Source: Clostridiales bacterium
GTDB lineage: Bacteria > Bacillota_A > Clostridia > Oscillospirales > Oscillospiraceae
Reading direction: 5' to 3'
Assembly (NCBI GenBank): GCA_019417795.1
Contig: DXUR01000001.1
Span: forward strand, 1-64,000
Length of the DNA stretch: 64,000 nt
Part shown: positions 24,890 to 33,408 of the stretch, one piece after another
Numbering within the stretch: the first letter of the stretch is position 1
Layout of the letters: each line of letters begins with the position of its first letter
The notes under the pieces: generated by a model
What the model was told of the DNA's origin: nothing
What the model saw: the letters and a program-made list of their open reading frames with translations, nothing else
Databases searched by the model: none
Translations under genes and position numbers: made by a program

Positions 24890-27073
24890 TCATCGAGGGA
24901 GGCTACGCACGATCAGGTTCGTCAGCATCACCGGCAGTTCTTGGAGATTGGTAATGTCCAAATAGCCATCACCATAGATCCGCTCAATTCGCGGGCGGTC
25001 TTCACCAATGGCTGCCGCGTAGATTTTGACACCTTTTCGCGCATACTCCAGTTTGATCCCACGCAGATCAGCTTCTGCTGCAGATCCGGAGTAACCGTCA
25101 TCATTTGGCTGCCCATCGCAGATGATCATGAGGATTTTCACCTCAGATGTCTGCTTAGAGAGTTTTTCCGCCACAAAGCGCAACGCGGCGCCGTCGCGGT
25201 TACAGTCTCTGGCACTCATGTCCATCAGCCGATAGCGGTTATTCTTATCGTAGGTATCGAAATCCGAGTAGGAAAACAGTTCAACATGTGAGTTCCAGGC
25301 GGTATGACCAACGACCAGCAGCGGGATGCCAAGCGACTCGCAGAAGTCCTGGATCACAATGGCAGTTGCTCGGGCTCTGGTAATGCGATCATTTGAACAC
25401 ATAGAGCCACTCTCGTCGATGAGCAAGCCAACGGAAAGGTTAATCGGCTCAGTCGGAAGCCGGGAGTTGTAGAAGATGCGTCCGTCAGTCCGGTGCAAGG
25501 CGTGCTGATTCAGTCGCTTGCCGATCAGAAGACCGGTCTGCTTGCCGCCCTGCCGCTGATCACGAAGCGCTGTGCTAACACTACGCTGCAGGCGCTTTGA
25601 GAGCATTAAAAGCTCCGGAGCCACACGGTTATAGCTGTCGATGAGGTTCTGATCCACGCGAGCCATACGGTTGACCGTGATGTGGATATTGCGGTGCGCG
25701 TTGCCATATCGGATGGAATTTGCCTCACGCTGGAGTTCTTCAGAGAGTTCTTCCTCCAGTTCCTCTGTGACTTTTTCCTCCGCCATATGCTCCAAAAGCC
25801 GTTCAATGTCCTCTGCTGCGTGCTCGTAGTCATAGCCGTCATACTCGCTGTTCTGATCCACACCGCCACTGCCGCTGCTTGTGATGCTATTCGTCAGATG
25901 GGTAGCAATGCGGTCACTCTCTTCCGAAATCACACGCTCGGCCTGTGCCCGGATGGCATTCATCTGCCCAGGATTGGGCGTGAAGGAGCCATTGCTCGGG
26001 ATGGGTGTCGTCTTCATCGTGAAGTTAGGCGCCGCCTTAGGGAGTTGGCTGGAGAGGTCTTCCTCAACCGCCTGCTTACCCTGCTGCAATCCATTATCGT
26101 CTTCATCATCCCCGCTACCAGACTGGCCAGGGGTAGGAACGCCTCCGGAACCACTACCGCTACCGACTCCTTTCTGCTGCTGAGCCTGCTGTTGCGCCTG
26201 TTTCTGCTTATCTCGCAGAGCGTCAAAGCAGCGCTGCATCATTGGCCAGAGATCTATCAGGATCTTGCTCACGGTCTCACAGCGGGATCTGGCATCGTCG
26301 TCGTAGACACACTCATCGACCAGAGGAATGTACTGGTAGAGTTTGTCAATGAACTCACCGGTGTAGCCTGACAGGTTATTGACCTCGTGTGCCCGGATAT
26401 ACTGGATCAGGAGGTTGAGTACGATACTGTGGTCATAATACTTGCGATTGATCATCTCACTGATCTCCGGCACGGTATCCGCGAAGCGCAGGTTATTGAG
26501 TGCGATCCCTTTGGCGGGGGAGCCAGGAAACTCATAGGAGTACCTGGCATCCACATATCCGTCTTCCAAGATGTTCTGCAGCGCGTGCGCCACACTCATG
26601 ATGACCTGATAAGGAACCGTGTCGGTCTCATCGAGAACTGCTTCGAGGATGTCGCGTGCATGGAGCTTTTGCATACTGTCCAGACCGTCAGGCATCTTCG
26701 GGTAGAATTTGCCCTTCTCCAGTTTGCTGAAGTAGCTGTTCCAAATGCGGTTATCGGTGAACAGGTTGTGTCCACACTCATGCGCATTGAAGCCCTCCAG
26801 ACTCATGGAGCGCAGCAGTCGGGTCGGTAAGCTCCAAGTGATGTGGTTGCAGGCATTGATATAAATGCCGTGGTAATCCGTAAAGGCCACGGTATCATCG
26901 TCATGGTCTGCCACAACACGCACGCGCAGCGGCCGCTTATAGCGTTTCGTTGCCGCCTCGGCAAGGTCGGTCAGATAGCCGTTATAGGCTCTTGAGGAGA
27001 AGAACTCCTCATCTGATATCTTGCTTTTTGCGTCAAAGATCCGCTTTCGGATCTGTCGATGTGATGTTCTCAT
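24890..27073 (-). CDS. CobT/NorD-like VWA-domain protein
   Basis: 727 residues from ATG 27073 (GGAGG 8 bases upstream). An N-terminal helical region with NAHECGHNLFTD (an HExxH-like HECGH, near residue 100), a Gly/Ser/Gln/Asp-rich linker around residues 300-345, and a C-terminal von Willebrand A domain starting at about residue 548 with an LLIDESGSM MIDAS motif and later ICDGQPND. This resembles CobT/NorD partners of MoxR-type ATPases. An AAA ATPase of that type is two genes upstream (27443), with one small gene between. The pair probably remodels or inserts metal into a target protein, which is not visible here. Confidence 0.82.
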   Translation of the reverse strand: MRTSHRQIRKRIFDAKSKISDEEFFSSRAYNGYLTDLAEAATKRYKRPLRVRVVADHDDDTVAFTDYHGIYINACNHITWSLPTRLLRSMSLEGFNAHECGHNLFTDNRIWNSYFSKLEKGKFYPKMPDGLDSMQKLHARDILEAVLDETDTVPYQVIMSVAHALQNILEDGYVDARYSYEFPGSPAKGIALNNLRFADTVPEISEMINRKYYDHSIVLNLLIQYIRAHEVNNLSGYTGEFIDKLYQYIPLVDECVYDDDARSRCETVSKILIDLWPMMQRCFDALRDKQKQAQQQAQQQKGVGSGSGSGGVPTPGQSGSGDDEDDNGLQQGKQAVEEDLSSQLPKAAPNFTMKTTPIPSNGSFTPNPGQMNAIRAQAERVISEESDRIATHLTNSITSSGSGGVDQNSEYDGYDYEHAAEDIERLLEHMAEEKVTEELEEELSEELQREANSIRYGNAHRNIHITVNRMARVDQNLIDSYNRVAPELLMLSKRLQRSVSTALRDQRQGGKQTGLLIGKRLNQHALHRTDGRIFYNSRLPTEPINLSVGLLIDESGSMCSNDRITRARATAIVIQDFCESLGIPLLVVGHTAWNSHVELFSYSDFDTYDKNNRYRLMDMSARDCNRDGAALRFVAEKLSKQTSEVKILMIICDGQPNDDGYSGSAAEADLRGIKLEYARKGVKIYAAAIGEDRPRIERIYGDGYLDITNLQELPVMLTNLIVRSLPR

Positions 27074-27088
27074 ACGCGGTTCCTCCAA

Positions 27089-27424
27089 TCACGCCGGGAC
27101 ACTGTCACAGGTGACGGGGATCTCTTTGAGCATCGCTGAGAGCGTTTCACACATCTCCTCGAAGGCCTGCTGGGGGTAGAACCAGAACAGGTGCTGCTGG
27201 ACGCCGGCTACGCTGATGATCAGCGGCATCTTCCCGGAGGGAGGATAGTTCCGCATAGGCTCAACGAGCACGCCAGACGCAGTAGGGCCGAGTGCCATGT
27301 CGATGACCCACTTCACGAGCCTTGCGGCCTCGTCGGAGGTCATGGCCCGATCTGCGGGCAGGTCATAGCAGGCCAAAGCAACCGCAACGGCAAAACGGAC
27401 AAAGGATTCTCTTTCGACTTTCAT
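27089..27424 (-). CDS. Small protein between the AAA and VWA genes
   Basis: 111 residues from ATG 27424 (GAGGTG 8 bases upstream). Begins MKVERESFVRFAVAVALACY; contains MTSDEAARLVKWVIDMALG and a Trp/Phe-rich C-terminal part (HLFWFYPQQAFEEM). No recognised domain. Its placement inside the MoxR-VWA pair suggests a third subunit or adaptor, unproven. Confidence 0.65.
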   Translation of the reverse strand: MKVERESFVRFAVAVALACYDLPADRAMTSDEAARLVKWVIDMALGPTASGVLVEPMRNYPPSGKMPLIISVAGVQQHLFWFYPQQAFEEMCETLSAMLKEIPVTCDSVPA

Positions 27425-27442
27425 CAATAAACACCTCTTTCG

Positions 27443-29251
27443 TCAAATTGTTCTTGAGTACTGGGGCTCCAAACACGCAGAGATCAGCTCGGCACGATTA
27501 TCCGGATCCGCAGAGGCAGAGGAAATGATGGTGGACAAGGCTGACTCATACGGGTCATGAGTTACCATGGTGGACAGCACCCAACTCTTGAACTCACGCA
27601 TACCGCAGCTGCCGTCCGTAATCATGGTCTGGCGGCAACGCTCAGCGACGTCACGCACGACAATGGCCATCTTCGTCGCCTCCTGCTCATCGGTAAAACC
27701 GGTGACATTCATGACGCGTTTCACCATCGTGTTCAAGTCGGGAGCTTCCATGTCATAGATCAGATCCATACGGGAAATCACGCTCTGGTTCATGTCGCGA
27801 CATCCGGAGTAGTCCGAGTTGGTCGTGACTACGATCACCGTATCCGGATGACGTTTTACACGCTCTCCGGTGGGCAGAGTAATCACCTGGCAGTTATCCA
27901 GCAGAGAGTTCAAGCCGACCAGAACGCCGGGGTTTGCGATACAGGAAGGCTCCTGCAATTCACAAACATAGCCGTGCCGGATCGCCTCAACGAGAGGTGT
28001 ATCCACATAGCGGATGCGCTGGCCGGGTGTTTCTTCCTTCTCCACCAGATTTCCAACAGCAATCTCGATGAGCTTCTGCAGCACATCGTCTTCCGTCTTC
28101 TCCTCGTCGTACTCACCGGTCAGCATCATATAGACACTGGGCGGATGCATGGTGATGTCGGAGATCTTCGGGAGATCCTCGATAGGAGTACTGCCATGAA
28201 AGCCGTTGGTATCAGGAATAAACTGTCCAACCAGGTCGGTGATCTCCGTGTTGGCGCTGCAGGTCATAAGCGTGTAGGGCAGATTGAGCCCTGCTGCGAT
28301 TGCCTGTGCGCCCATGGTCTTGCCGGTACCAGCCTCGCCCCGGAACAGGAAGTTACGCATTGGCTGGCTGGATGCCGTAGTGACTTTGGCGTGCTCACAG
28401 ACACGGACGACCTCTTTGGGGATGATGTACCAGTCGGGCAGCGTGGGCACCATTGCCAGCTCTCGTGCCGTAAGAGTACGGTTGGAGAGCGCGTACTTGG
28501 CTACAAAATCCTCCTTCTGGAAGGAAGACGCTTTCGCCGTAGGTGTCCCGGACATCTGCATGATGGTGAACTCCCCATAAGAGGCGCCGGTGGGAGCGTA
28601 GTTGCCGCTGTCCATGGCCATCTGGGTAATGACGGAGATATTGCCAGTCGTAGGGATGGAGATCTTGACGCCATCAGAACCCAGCTGCTTACTGTTCTCA
28701 ATGCGACGGTAGACATTATCACAGAGAGTCAGTGCGCATTCGAATGCCGCATCCATATCTGCCCAGCCACTCTCAAGGAGGGAGACAAACTCCTGGAACT
28801 TCTGCCGGAACTCGTCATCCTCGTTGAGGACGGGCATGAGGCAGAACAGGAGGCCCGAACCGGTGCCGTTGCCGGCACCAACAGAATAGGGCTTCAAGGC
28901 CTGTGTGCCGTCCTCCACCTGTGCGGCATTGAATTTGCCGGTGACGGGGTTGAAGACCACACAGTCCGTCTTGTTGGCGGATCGATACTCACTGATGCGG
29001 TAAGTAGTGCCCTGATGCCCGATGGCGCCGAGGCCATCGACACTCTGCCCATTCTCCGTTGCGCTCACCAGCTTGGCGTATGCGAGCAAGGCCCGCATCG
29101 TAGGCGCATGGAGCGTGGACTTCTGAGCTGTACTGGATGTGTTGTACTGGGAAAAGCCCATCGACTTGGATCCGGCATATTTCGGGTCGTCAAAGGGCGC
29201 CGGTTGCTGGAGACGGAAGCTCCAAGCTTCAAACAGTTTGGTCTTAGCCAT
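27443..29251 (-). CDS. MoxR/CbbQ-like AAA+ ATPase
   Basis: 602 residues from ATG 29251 (GAGGTG 5 bases upstream). N-terminal 300 residues of unassigned, Gly/Thr-rich sequence precede the AAA module. Walker A GEAGTGKT lies near residue 317; the segment TLMTCSANTEITDLVGQFIPD is the usual MoxR continuation. At the Walker B position the usual DEIN/DExN reads as CELQEPS, so the Asp is Gln. A sensor-like TTNSDYSGCRDMNQ and a SRMDLIYD follow. MoxR ATPases work with VWA proteins as chaperones; the VWA gene is just downstream. Confidence 0.82.
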   Translation of the reverse strand: MAKTKLFEAWSFRLQQPAPFDDPKYAGSKSMGFSQYNTSSTAQKSTLHAPTMRALLAYAKLVSATENGQSVDGLGAIGHQGTTYRISEYRSANKTDCVVFNPVTGKFNAAQVEDGTQALKPYSVGAGNGTGSGLLFCLMPVLNEDDEFRQKFQEFVSLLESGWADMDAAFECALTLCDNVYRRIENSKQLGSDGVKISIPTTGNISVITQMAMDSGNYAPTGASYGEFTIMQMSGTPTAKASSFQKEDFVAKYALSNRTLTARELAMVPTLPDWYIIPKEVVRVCEHAKVTTASSQPMRNFLFRGEAGTGKTMGAQAIAAGLNLPYTLMTCSANTEITDLVGQFIPDTNGFHGSTPIEDLPKISDITMHPPSVYMMLTGEYDEEKTEDDVLQKLIEIAVGNLVEKEETPGQRIRYVDTPLVEAIRHGYVCELQEPSCIANPGVLVGLNSLLDNCQVITLPTGERVKRHPDTVIVVTTNSDYSGCRDMNQSVISRMDLIYDMEAPDLNTMVKRVMNVTGFTDEQEATKMAIVVRDVAERCRQTMITDGSCGMREFKSWVLSTMVTHDPYESALSTIISSASADPDNRAELISACLEPQYSRTI

Positions 29252-29275
29252 AATCACACCTCATTGAAAAATAAG

Positions 29276-30094
29276 TTAGGCCCAGGACACGGTGAGTTCC
29301 TGGTTACACACTTCAGCGGCAATGTCATCTTCGCGTGCCAGAACACACAGATCCTCCCACGCAGGACGGGGCGGAAAGTCGGGGATGGTATCCACCGGCT
29401 GCTGCTTACCACTGGCTGTGACGAAGACATCTCCGTTCTCCTTGATGGTCAGGCGCTTGTGGCCTTGCACATTCAGCTCGTCAATCAAAGCGCTGAGCAA
29501 TGCGATGCCTTTCTGCGTGTACCACTGCTTCACATCGCTGCGATCCAGGATGTCCTGCTCTTCCAGGTCCTCATCGTTGTGCGGCTGCAATTCAGCCTCC
29601 GCAAGAGGAACCATCTGGACCAGGGCGATCTCCAACTTTCCAGTGGCGCTCAGCGTCACCTCACCGAAGTTGAATGGATCACAGTGATAGAGCTTGATGC
29701 GTTTGGTGCAACCCTTGCTGATCTCCTCGGAGCTCGGACGAGCCTCCCAGAGCCATGCGACCGTGGGATAGCTCTGCTTCAGCTGCTCCATGATTCGATA
29801 ATTGACCTGTCTGAGCAAGCTCAGTCGGGTATCATCATCTGCTTCTTGCGGAGTCTCCGTAAGCGGTTTGGTCTCCTGCTTCGCAGGAAAGGCCTTTTGC
29901 TCTGCGGGCATCTTTTTGCAGTGTTTTCTGTGCGAGCGAAATAGCTTCGAGATCACGAAACACACCCAGACAAAAAGCGCAGCGCAAGCGATCCATTGGA
30001 ATATGGGGCGCTTGAAGATCGCGCAGAGAAACAGACAGGGTACAACAAGAACCCTCAGCAGGGTCCATGCGTCAATTCGGCTTTTGACAGCCAC
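29276..30094 (-). CDS. Membrane protein with two N-terminal helices
   Basis: 272 residues from GTG 30094 (AAAGGAC 9 bases upstream). Two transmembrane segments (about residues 12-28 and 32-50), then a basic stretch and a cytoplasmic region of about 200 residues with no known domain. It precedes the AAA ATPase by about 20 bases. Association with the MoxR/VWA proteins is a guess from adjacency. Confidence 0.65.
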   Translation of the reverse strand: MAVKSRIDAWTLLRVLVVPCLFLCAIFKRPIFQWIACAALFVWVCFVISKLFRSHRKHCKKMPAEQKAFPAKQETKPLTETPQEADDDTRLSLLRQVNYRIMEQLKQSYPTVAWLWEARPSSEEISKGCTKRIKLYHCDPFNFGEVTLSATGKLEIALVQMVPLAEAELQPHNDEDLEEQDILDRSDVKQWYTQKGIALLSALIDELNVQGHKRLTIKENGDVFVTASGKQQPVDTIPDFPPRPAWEDLCVLAREDDIAAEVCNQELTVSWA

Positions 30095-30130
30095 AAATAG
30101 TCAGTCCTTTCGTATGTAGATTTTGGAATG

Positions 30131-30174
30131 GACAAAACAAAATGGGCTGCAAGCATTCACAACACTTACAGCCC
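30131..30174 (-). terminator. Rho-independent terminator of the ssb gene
   Basis: On the minus strand GGGCTG and CAGCCC arms, with AAG/CTT extension, followed by ATTTTGTTTTG. Located 18-60 bases after the stop at 30192. Confidence 0.8.
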
Positions 30175-30191
30175 ATATATGTATGTCCAGA

Positions 30192-30623
30192 TCAGAGGGG
30201 GAGGTCGTCATCGTCATCGCCACTTGGAATCGTCTGCTCCGGGCGTACCTTACCGGTGCTCTTCTGTGCGGTTTTTGCCGTACCCTGCGAAGAGTCCGCC
30301 TCATCGCCTTTCGGCTTTGAACCAGTAAAGTGCCACTCGAGGACACCGACATCCGCAGAGATCTGACGGATGCCCTCATCCGTCTCGTAGGGACGCAGAT
30401 TCAGATTACCGATGATCTCGATCAGACGGCCCTTCTTGATGCCGGCCTTCTGCATCCGAGTGGCGATGTACTCGCTTGCGGTGCAGTTGAAGAAAGAGGC
30501 GTTGTCCTGATTTCCATATTTTGTGTTGACCACAAATCGGAATGTGCAGTAGTCTCCATTCTTTCCGCTCTTGATCTCCGGATCGGTGACCAGACGGCCC
30601 TCCATAATGATGGTTGCGTGCAT
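30192..30623 (-). CDS. ssb: Single-stranded DNA-binding protein
   Basis: 143 residues. The OB-fold occupies about residues 1-100 (ATIIMEGRLVTDPEI, CTFRFVVNTKYGNQD, FNCTASEYIATRMQKAGIKKG, then IEIIGNLNLRPYE). The tail is short, glycine- and Gln-poor, and ends in an acidic DDDDDLPL, close to the DDDIPF-type tip that binds partner proteins. SSB protects single strands during transfer or replication. Followed by a terminator. Confidence 0.92.
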   Translation of the reverse strand: MHATIIMEGRLVTDPEIKSGKNGDYCTFRFVVNTKYGNQDNASFFNCTASEYIATRMQKAGIKKGRLIEIIGNLNLRPYETDEGIRQISADVGVLEWHFTGSKPKGDEADSSQGTAKTAQKSTGKVRPEQTIPSGDDDDDLPL

Positions 30624-30875
30624 AATCCTTTTCCTTTCTGCCTTACGGCTTAAAATATTCCAAACGCCTTACGACGTATGGTACAAAGTCATCCAGCCGA
30701 AGCCGGATAAAGAAAAAGACAGAGGCGGATGGCAATAGAGTCACAATCCACGATTCTGCCTGATATGCCTGCGTGGTTGGTCACAGGCTCACATCTTAAA
30801 AAGCTCCAGTTGGAGGATCAATCTAATAAAGAACACAGTAAGCATATCATCCGCTTCGGCGCCCTTCCAGAATAC

Positions 30876-31331
30876 CTAAATCTGCTTTCCTGACGAAAAA
30901 GACAGCTCCTCATGACCAAGGACGACGATGGCCGGCTGGAGGATTTCTGGGAGTTCAATCTGGATCTCGGCGATCGGTTCCCGCTTGAGATAGAAGCGAT
31001 AGTCGGTTCCAATCTTGAGCTTGTATCGGCCTTCCAGGATTCTCTGCTCCAACGAGCCGTCTTCCAAAGCCAGCACGATCGTGTGCCGCTTCCTTGCATA
31101 GCCGGCCTGTTCCCGGACAAGCGTCCCTTCAATGCACTCATAGTGCTCTCCCTTGATCGTTCGATAGTAGTCGATGATTTTCACGCCTCCGGCAACAGCT
31201 ACACCAGCTGATAGCATAAGGAGCGTATGGTCTTGGGAGACGAACGAGAGGATGATGCCGAGAATGGTAATGGCAAGGATCGTAAGAACCAACTTAGTGA
31301 ACTTAGTTGCTATGGGTGGTGGCATTTTCAT
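30876..31331 (-). CDS. Membrane protein with two transmembrane segments
   Basis: 151 residues from ATG 31331 (AAAGGAA 7 bases upstream). Begins MKMPPPIATKFTKLVLTIL; two helices (about residues 8-28 and 34-52) precede a soluble region with beta-rich character. No recognised domain. It is preceded by a strong terminator and followed by about 250 bases with no gene, so it may be transcribed on its own. Confidence 0.65.
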   Translation of the reverse strand: MKMPPPIATKFTKLVLTILAITILGIILSFVSQDHTLLMLSAGVAVAGGVKIIDYYRTIKGEHYECIEGTLVREQAGYARKRHTIVLALEDGSLEQRILEGRYKLKIGTDYRFYLKREPIAEIQIELPEILQPAIVVLGHEELSFSSGKQI

Positions 31332-31376
31332 AACAGGTTCCTTTCTCTGTTTATAAGACAGTGGTAAAATCAAGCG

Positions 31377-31404
31377 CCCAGAAAGCGATGAAGCTTTCTG
31401 GGCT
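31377..31404. terminator. Strong inverted repeat, candidate terminator
   Basis: GCCCAGAAAGC and GCTTTCTGGGC, a perfect 11-bp stem with a 6-base loop, 6 bases after the stop at 31410. On the minus strand it is followed by GCTTGATTTTACC, a partial T run. Confidence 0.75.
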
Positions 31405-31409
31405 TGTAT

Positions 31410-32096
31410 CTATGCGTGTTCCAAAATGACCTGGCGTGTCAGGTAGAGATTCGCTGTCGCCTCCAGGACATCGTGGCGGTAGTCTGAGAGGCTTGATGCG
31501 TTGTTCAGCCGCGCCTGATTGTCGGACTCCTCCGTGTAGATGGCGGAAATGACCTTGTCGGCCGAACTCACATCGTGCACATTGTTCTCAAAGCAGCGAA
31601 CCAGCTCCGGTACGCTCAGCGGGGTCTGAAGCACCAGCTTCATGATCCTGCGCTCGGCAACCGAACTCTTCTCCGGCTGCAGCAGATAAACAGCCTCGAA
31701 GAAGTTTACCTTCTTCTGCTTGAGCAGCTTGGCTACATTCATGAGCTTCCGGGTACCCTGGACGCCTCGAAGAGGAATCACATAGGTGTCCGAAAGCATA
31801 TTGTAGAGCGCATCCGCACCAGTGTATCCTACACCCTTGATGATGAGCTTGCGCTTAACCAGCATCTCCAGGGACTTATCAAAAGAGGAAGGCTCGATCT
31901 CTGTTTCCTCCATCTTGTCATAGAACTTTTTACGAAGCTCCTCATAGGTCAGCACATCCCACAGGAGCATACTCCAGAGACTGAACTCCGGAATGGAGAC
32001 TGGCTGCAGCTTTCCCAGCCGCATGATATAAGGCATATTCTTGCCGTCTTCGCTTCTGATCTGATAACTGCCTGCAGCAGCATAAAATGTCATCAT
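31410..32096 (-). CDS. Conserved hypothetical protein of Clostridia mobile elements
   Basis: 228 residues from ATG near 32096 (GGAGGATACAGCA upstream). N-terminal AAAGSYQIRSEDGKNMPYI, then largely helical repeats with basic patches (LLKQKKVNFFEAVYLLQPE) that could be DNA-binding winged-helix-like pieces. No clear family. Terminates in the inverted repeat at 31377. Function unknown. Confidence 0.65.
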   Translation of the reverse strand: MMTFYAAAGSYQIRSEDGKNMPYIMRLGKLQPVSIPEFSLWSMLLWDVLTYEELRKKFYDKMEETEIEPSSFDKSLEMLVKRKLIIKGVGYTGADALYNMLSDTYVIPLRGVQGTRKLMNVAKLLKQKKVNFFEAVYLLQPEKSSVAERRIMKLVLQTPLSVPELVRCFENNVHDVSSADKVISAIYTEESDNQARLNNASSLSDYRHDVLEATANLYLTRQVILEHA

Positions 32097-32159
32097 TGCT
32101 GTATCCTCCTTATCCGTTCTATACTTTTCTTACGAAGGTGGCTTGGGAAGAACAACAAA

Positions 32160-32711
32160 TCAGCACAAAATTTCCATCAGGGCAGGTTCGTTCCGGAGCT
32201 TGCTGCGGGCTCGCGAGATCCATGCATTGACATTATTGACGGTGGTCCCGTAGAGATCTGCAATCTCAACAGACTCATATCCCTGCAGCTTCAGCTCAAT
32301 GGCCTCGACGCCTTTCCGAGCAACACCCTGGTACTTCTCCTTACAGGCGCGCAACGCTGCCATAGCGGAATCGTCAGTGACCTCGGCCTCGAAGTCAACG
32401 GTGGTATGGGCAAGCAGATCAAAGAACACCTCGCCCTCTTCAAAACCTGCATCTACACTTCTCTGGAGTCGGTAATTCATCGCACGACAGTGATCGATAA
32501 TGGCATTGTAGATATAGCGACATGCGAAGGGTGCGAATTCGCCGCTATCCGCCTGGTACTTCAAAGCGGCACGGCAGATGGCCTCACAACCGATGGCATA
32601 GAAGTCATCATAGGTCAATAGCGGTCTGTTGGGAACTGAGATTCTGGTTCGGATGACCCAGTTGACCAGATCCAGATGTTCCATTACAAGCTCATTCTGA
32701 TAATCAGTCAT
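32160..32711 (-). CDS. RNA polymerase sigma-70-family factor
   Basis: 183 residues from ATG 32711 (AAGGAG 9 bases upstream). Region 2 appears as LLTYDDFYAIGCEAICRAALKY, then FAPFACRYIYNAIIDHCRAM, and region 4 as GYESVEIADLYGTTVNNVNAWISRARSKL. Size and layout fit short ECF/phage-type sigma factors. It probably controls element genes. Distinct from the shorter sigma-like protein at 19973. Confidence 0.85.
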   Translation of the reverse strand: MTDYQNELVMEHLDLVNWVIRTRISVPNRPLLTYDDFYAIGCEAICRAALKYQADSGEFAPFACRYIYNAIIDHCRAMNYRLQRSVDAGFEEGEVFFDLLAHTTVDFEAEVTDDSAMAALRACKEKYQGVARKGVEAIELKLQGYESVEIADLYGTTVNNVNAWISRARSKLRNEPALMEILC

Positions 32712-32725
32712 GTCAGGCACCTCCT

Positions 32726-33157
32726 TTATGCGACACGATGGTTTCTTGCGAGCACCTCATCGCAAAGCCGGATGAGCTCCTTGCATCGGTACTCGCTGCA
32801 CATTCCAATGTGGGCATCCTTCAGACTCAATCCAAAGGAGTCCGCAAACCAGCGGTAGGCATTCTCTCGTGTCATGATCCCGGTCTGCCAGATGCGGTCA
32901 AACTTCCGGTGCGCCTGGATGCGCAGGTTCCGGAGGTCTCCGTTCGCCGGCACGCCCATCGGCTGATTGGTGCCGGGATGCGCTGCCACATAGGTGTTGC
33001 ACGCGGGGTAGTTGTGACAGACATAGAGTTTCCGATCGTTCTGGCAGTCGCGGTAGATCTCCGCTGCTGGTCTCAAGATCATGGCAGCTCCGCAATGGGG
33101 GCAGCGGAAGGATCTACTGCGCTGGGCTCGGGTCTTTCTTTTTTTCAAAATAGCCAT
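32726..33157 (-). CDS. DUF3268-like zinc-finger protein
   Basis: 143 residues. FRCPHCGAAMILRPAAEIY, followed by LYVCHNYPACNTYVA, is a four-cysteine zinc ribbon typical of DUF3268/topoisomerase-type fingers. The C-terminal half has a helical region ending in CDEVLARNHRVA. AAGGAG directly touches the ATG at 33157; TTG at 33148 is 8 bases from it and may be the true start. It is the first gene of the long minus-strand block. Confidence 0.8.
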   Translation of the reverse strand: MAILKKRKTRAQRSRSFRCPHCGAAMILRPAAEIYRDCQNDRKLYVCHNYPACNTYVAAHPGTNQPMGVPANGDLRNLRIQAHRKFDRIWQTGIMTRENAYRWFADSFGLSLKDAHIGMCSEYRCKELIRLCDEVLARNHRVA

Positions 33158-33185
33158 CTCCTTTTTTGCGTTCTACTAGAGTTCA

Positions 33186-33210
33186 CTCAAAAAACAGGGG
33201 GGTACCCCCC
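33186..33210 (-). terminator. GGGGGGTACCCCCC palindrome with T run in the DUF3268 leader
   Basis: A perfect 14-bp palindrome (33197-33210) followed on the minus strand by TGTTTTTTG. It sits 30-50 bases upstream of the DUF3268 start. This looks like an intrinsic terminator or attenuator in the leader of the long minus-strand operon. Confidence 0.5.
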
Positions 33211-33256
33211 GTCGCTTCGAAAAGAAATTTGTAAACTTTTTGTGAACGGATATGAA

Positions 33257-33289
33257 AAGAGCTATTGCACGCAAAATGCAATAGCTCTT
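33257..33289. repeat. 12-bp inverted repeat in the divergent intergenic region
   Basis: AAGAGCTATTGC and GCAATAGCTCTT around a 9-base loop. On the minus strand the stem is followed by TTCATATCC. It lies between divergent genes, so it could be part of a leader RNA of the minus-strand operon, a small RNA end, or a binding site. Confidence 0.6.
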
Positions 33290-33329
33290 GAAGAGAAATA
33301 CAGAGTTTTGTAACGTGGTCATGTGAAAT

Positions 33330-33358
33330 TTGACACGTTGACCAGATTATGCTATAAT
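33330..33358 (+). promoter_or_regulatory. Sigma-A promoter of the HTH/HipA-like operon
   Basis: TTGACA (33330-33335) and TATAAT (33353-33358) with exactly 17 bases between. Both boxes are consensus. The HTH gene starts 51 bases downstream. Confidence 0.85.
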
Positions 33359-33408
33359 GTATCAAAATTAAATTAGTTGCATATATTCAATGCGAAGGAA
33401 GGAGAACA

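Noticed and set aside
27557..29944. Plus-strand open frame of 795 codons opposite the AAA gene
   Set aside because: Antisense shadow across two clear minus-strand genes; no recognisable protein features.
30624..30875. About 250-base gap upstream of ssb
   Set aside because: Short frames only, with no ribosome sites. A small hairpin near 30800 followed by CTTTTT on the minus strand was too weak to list.
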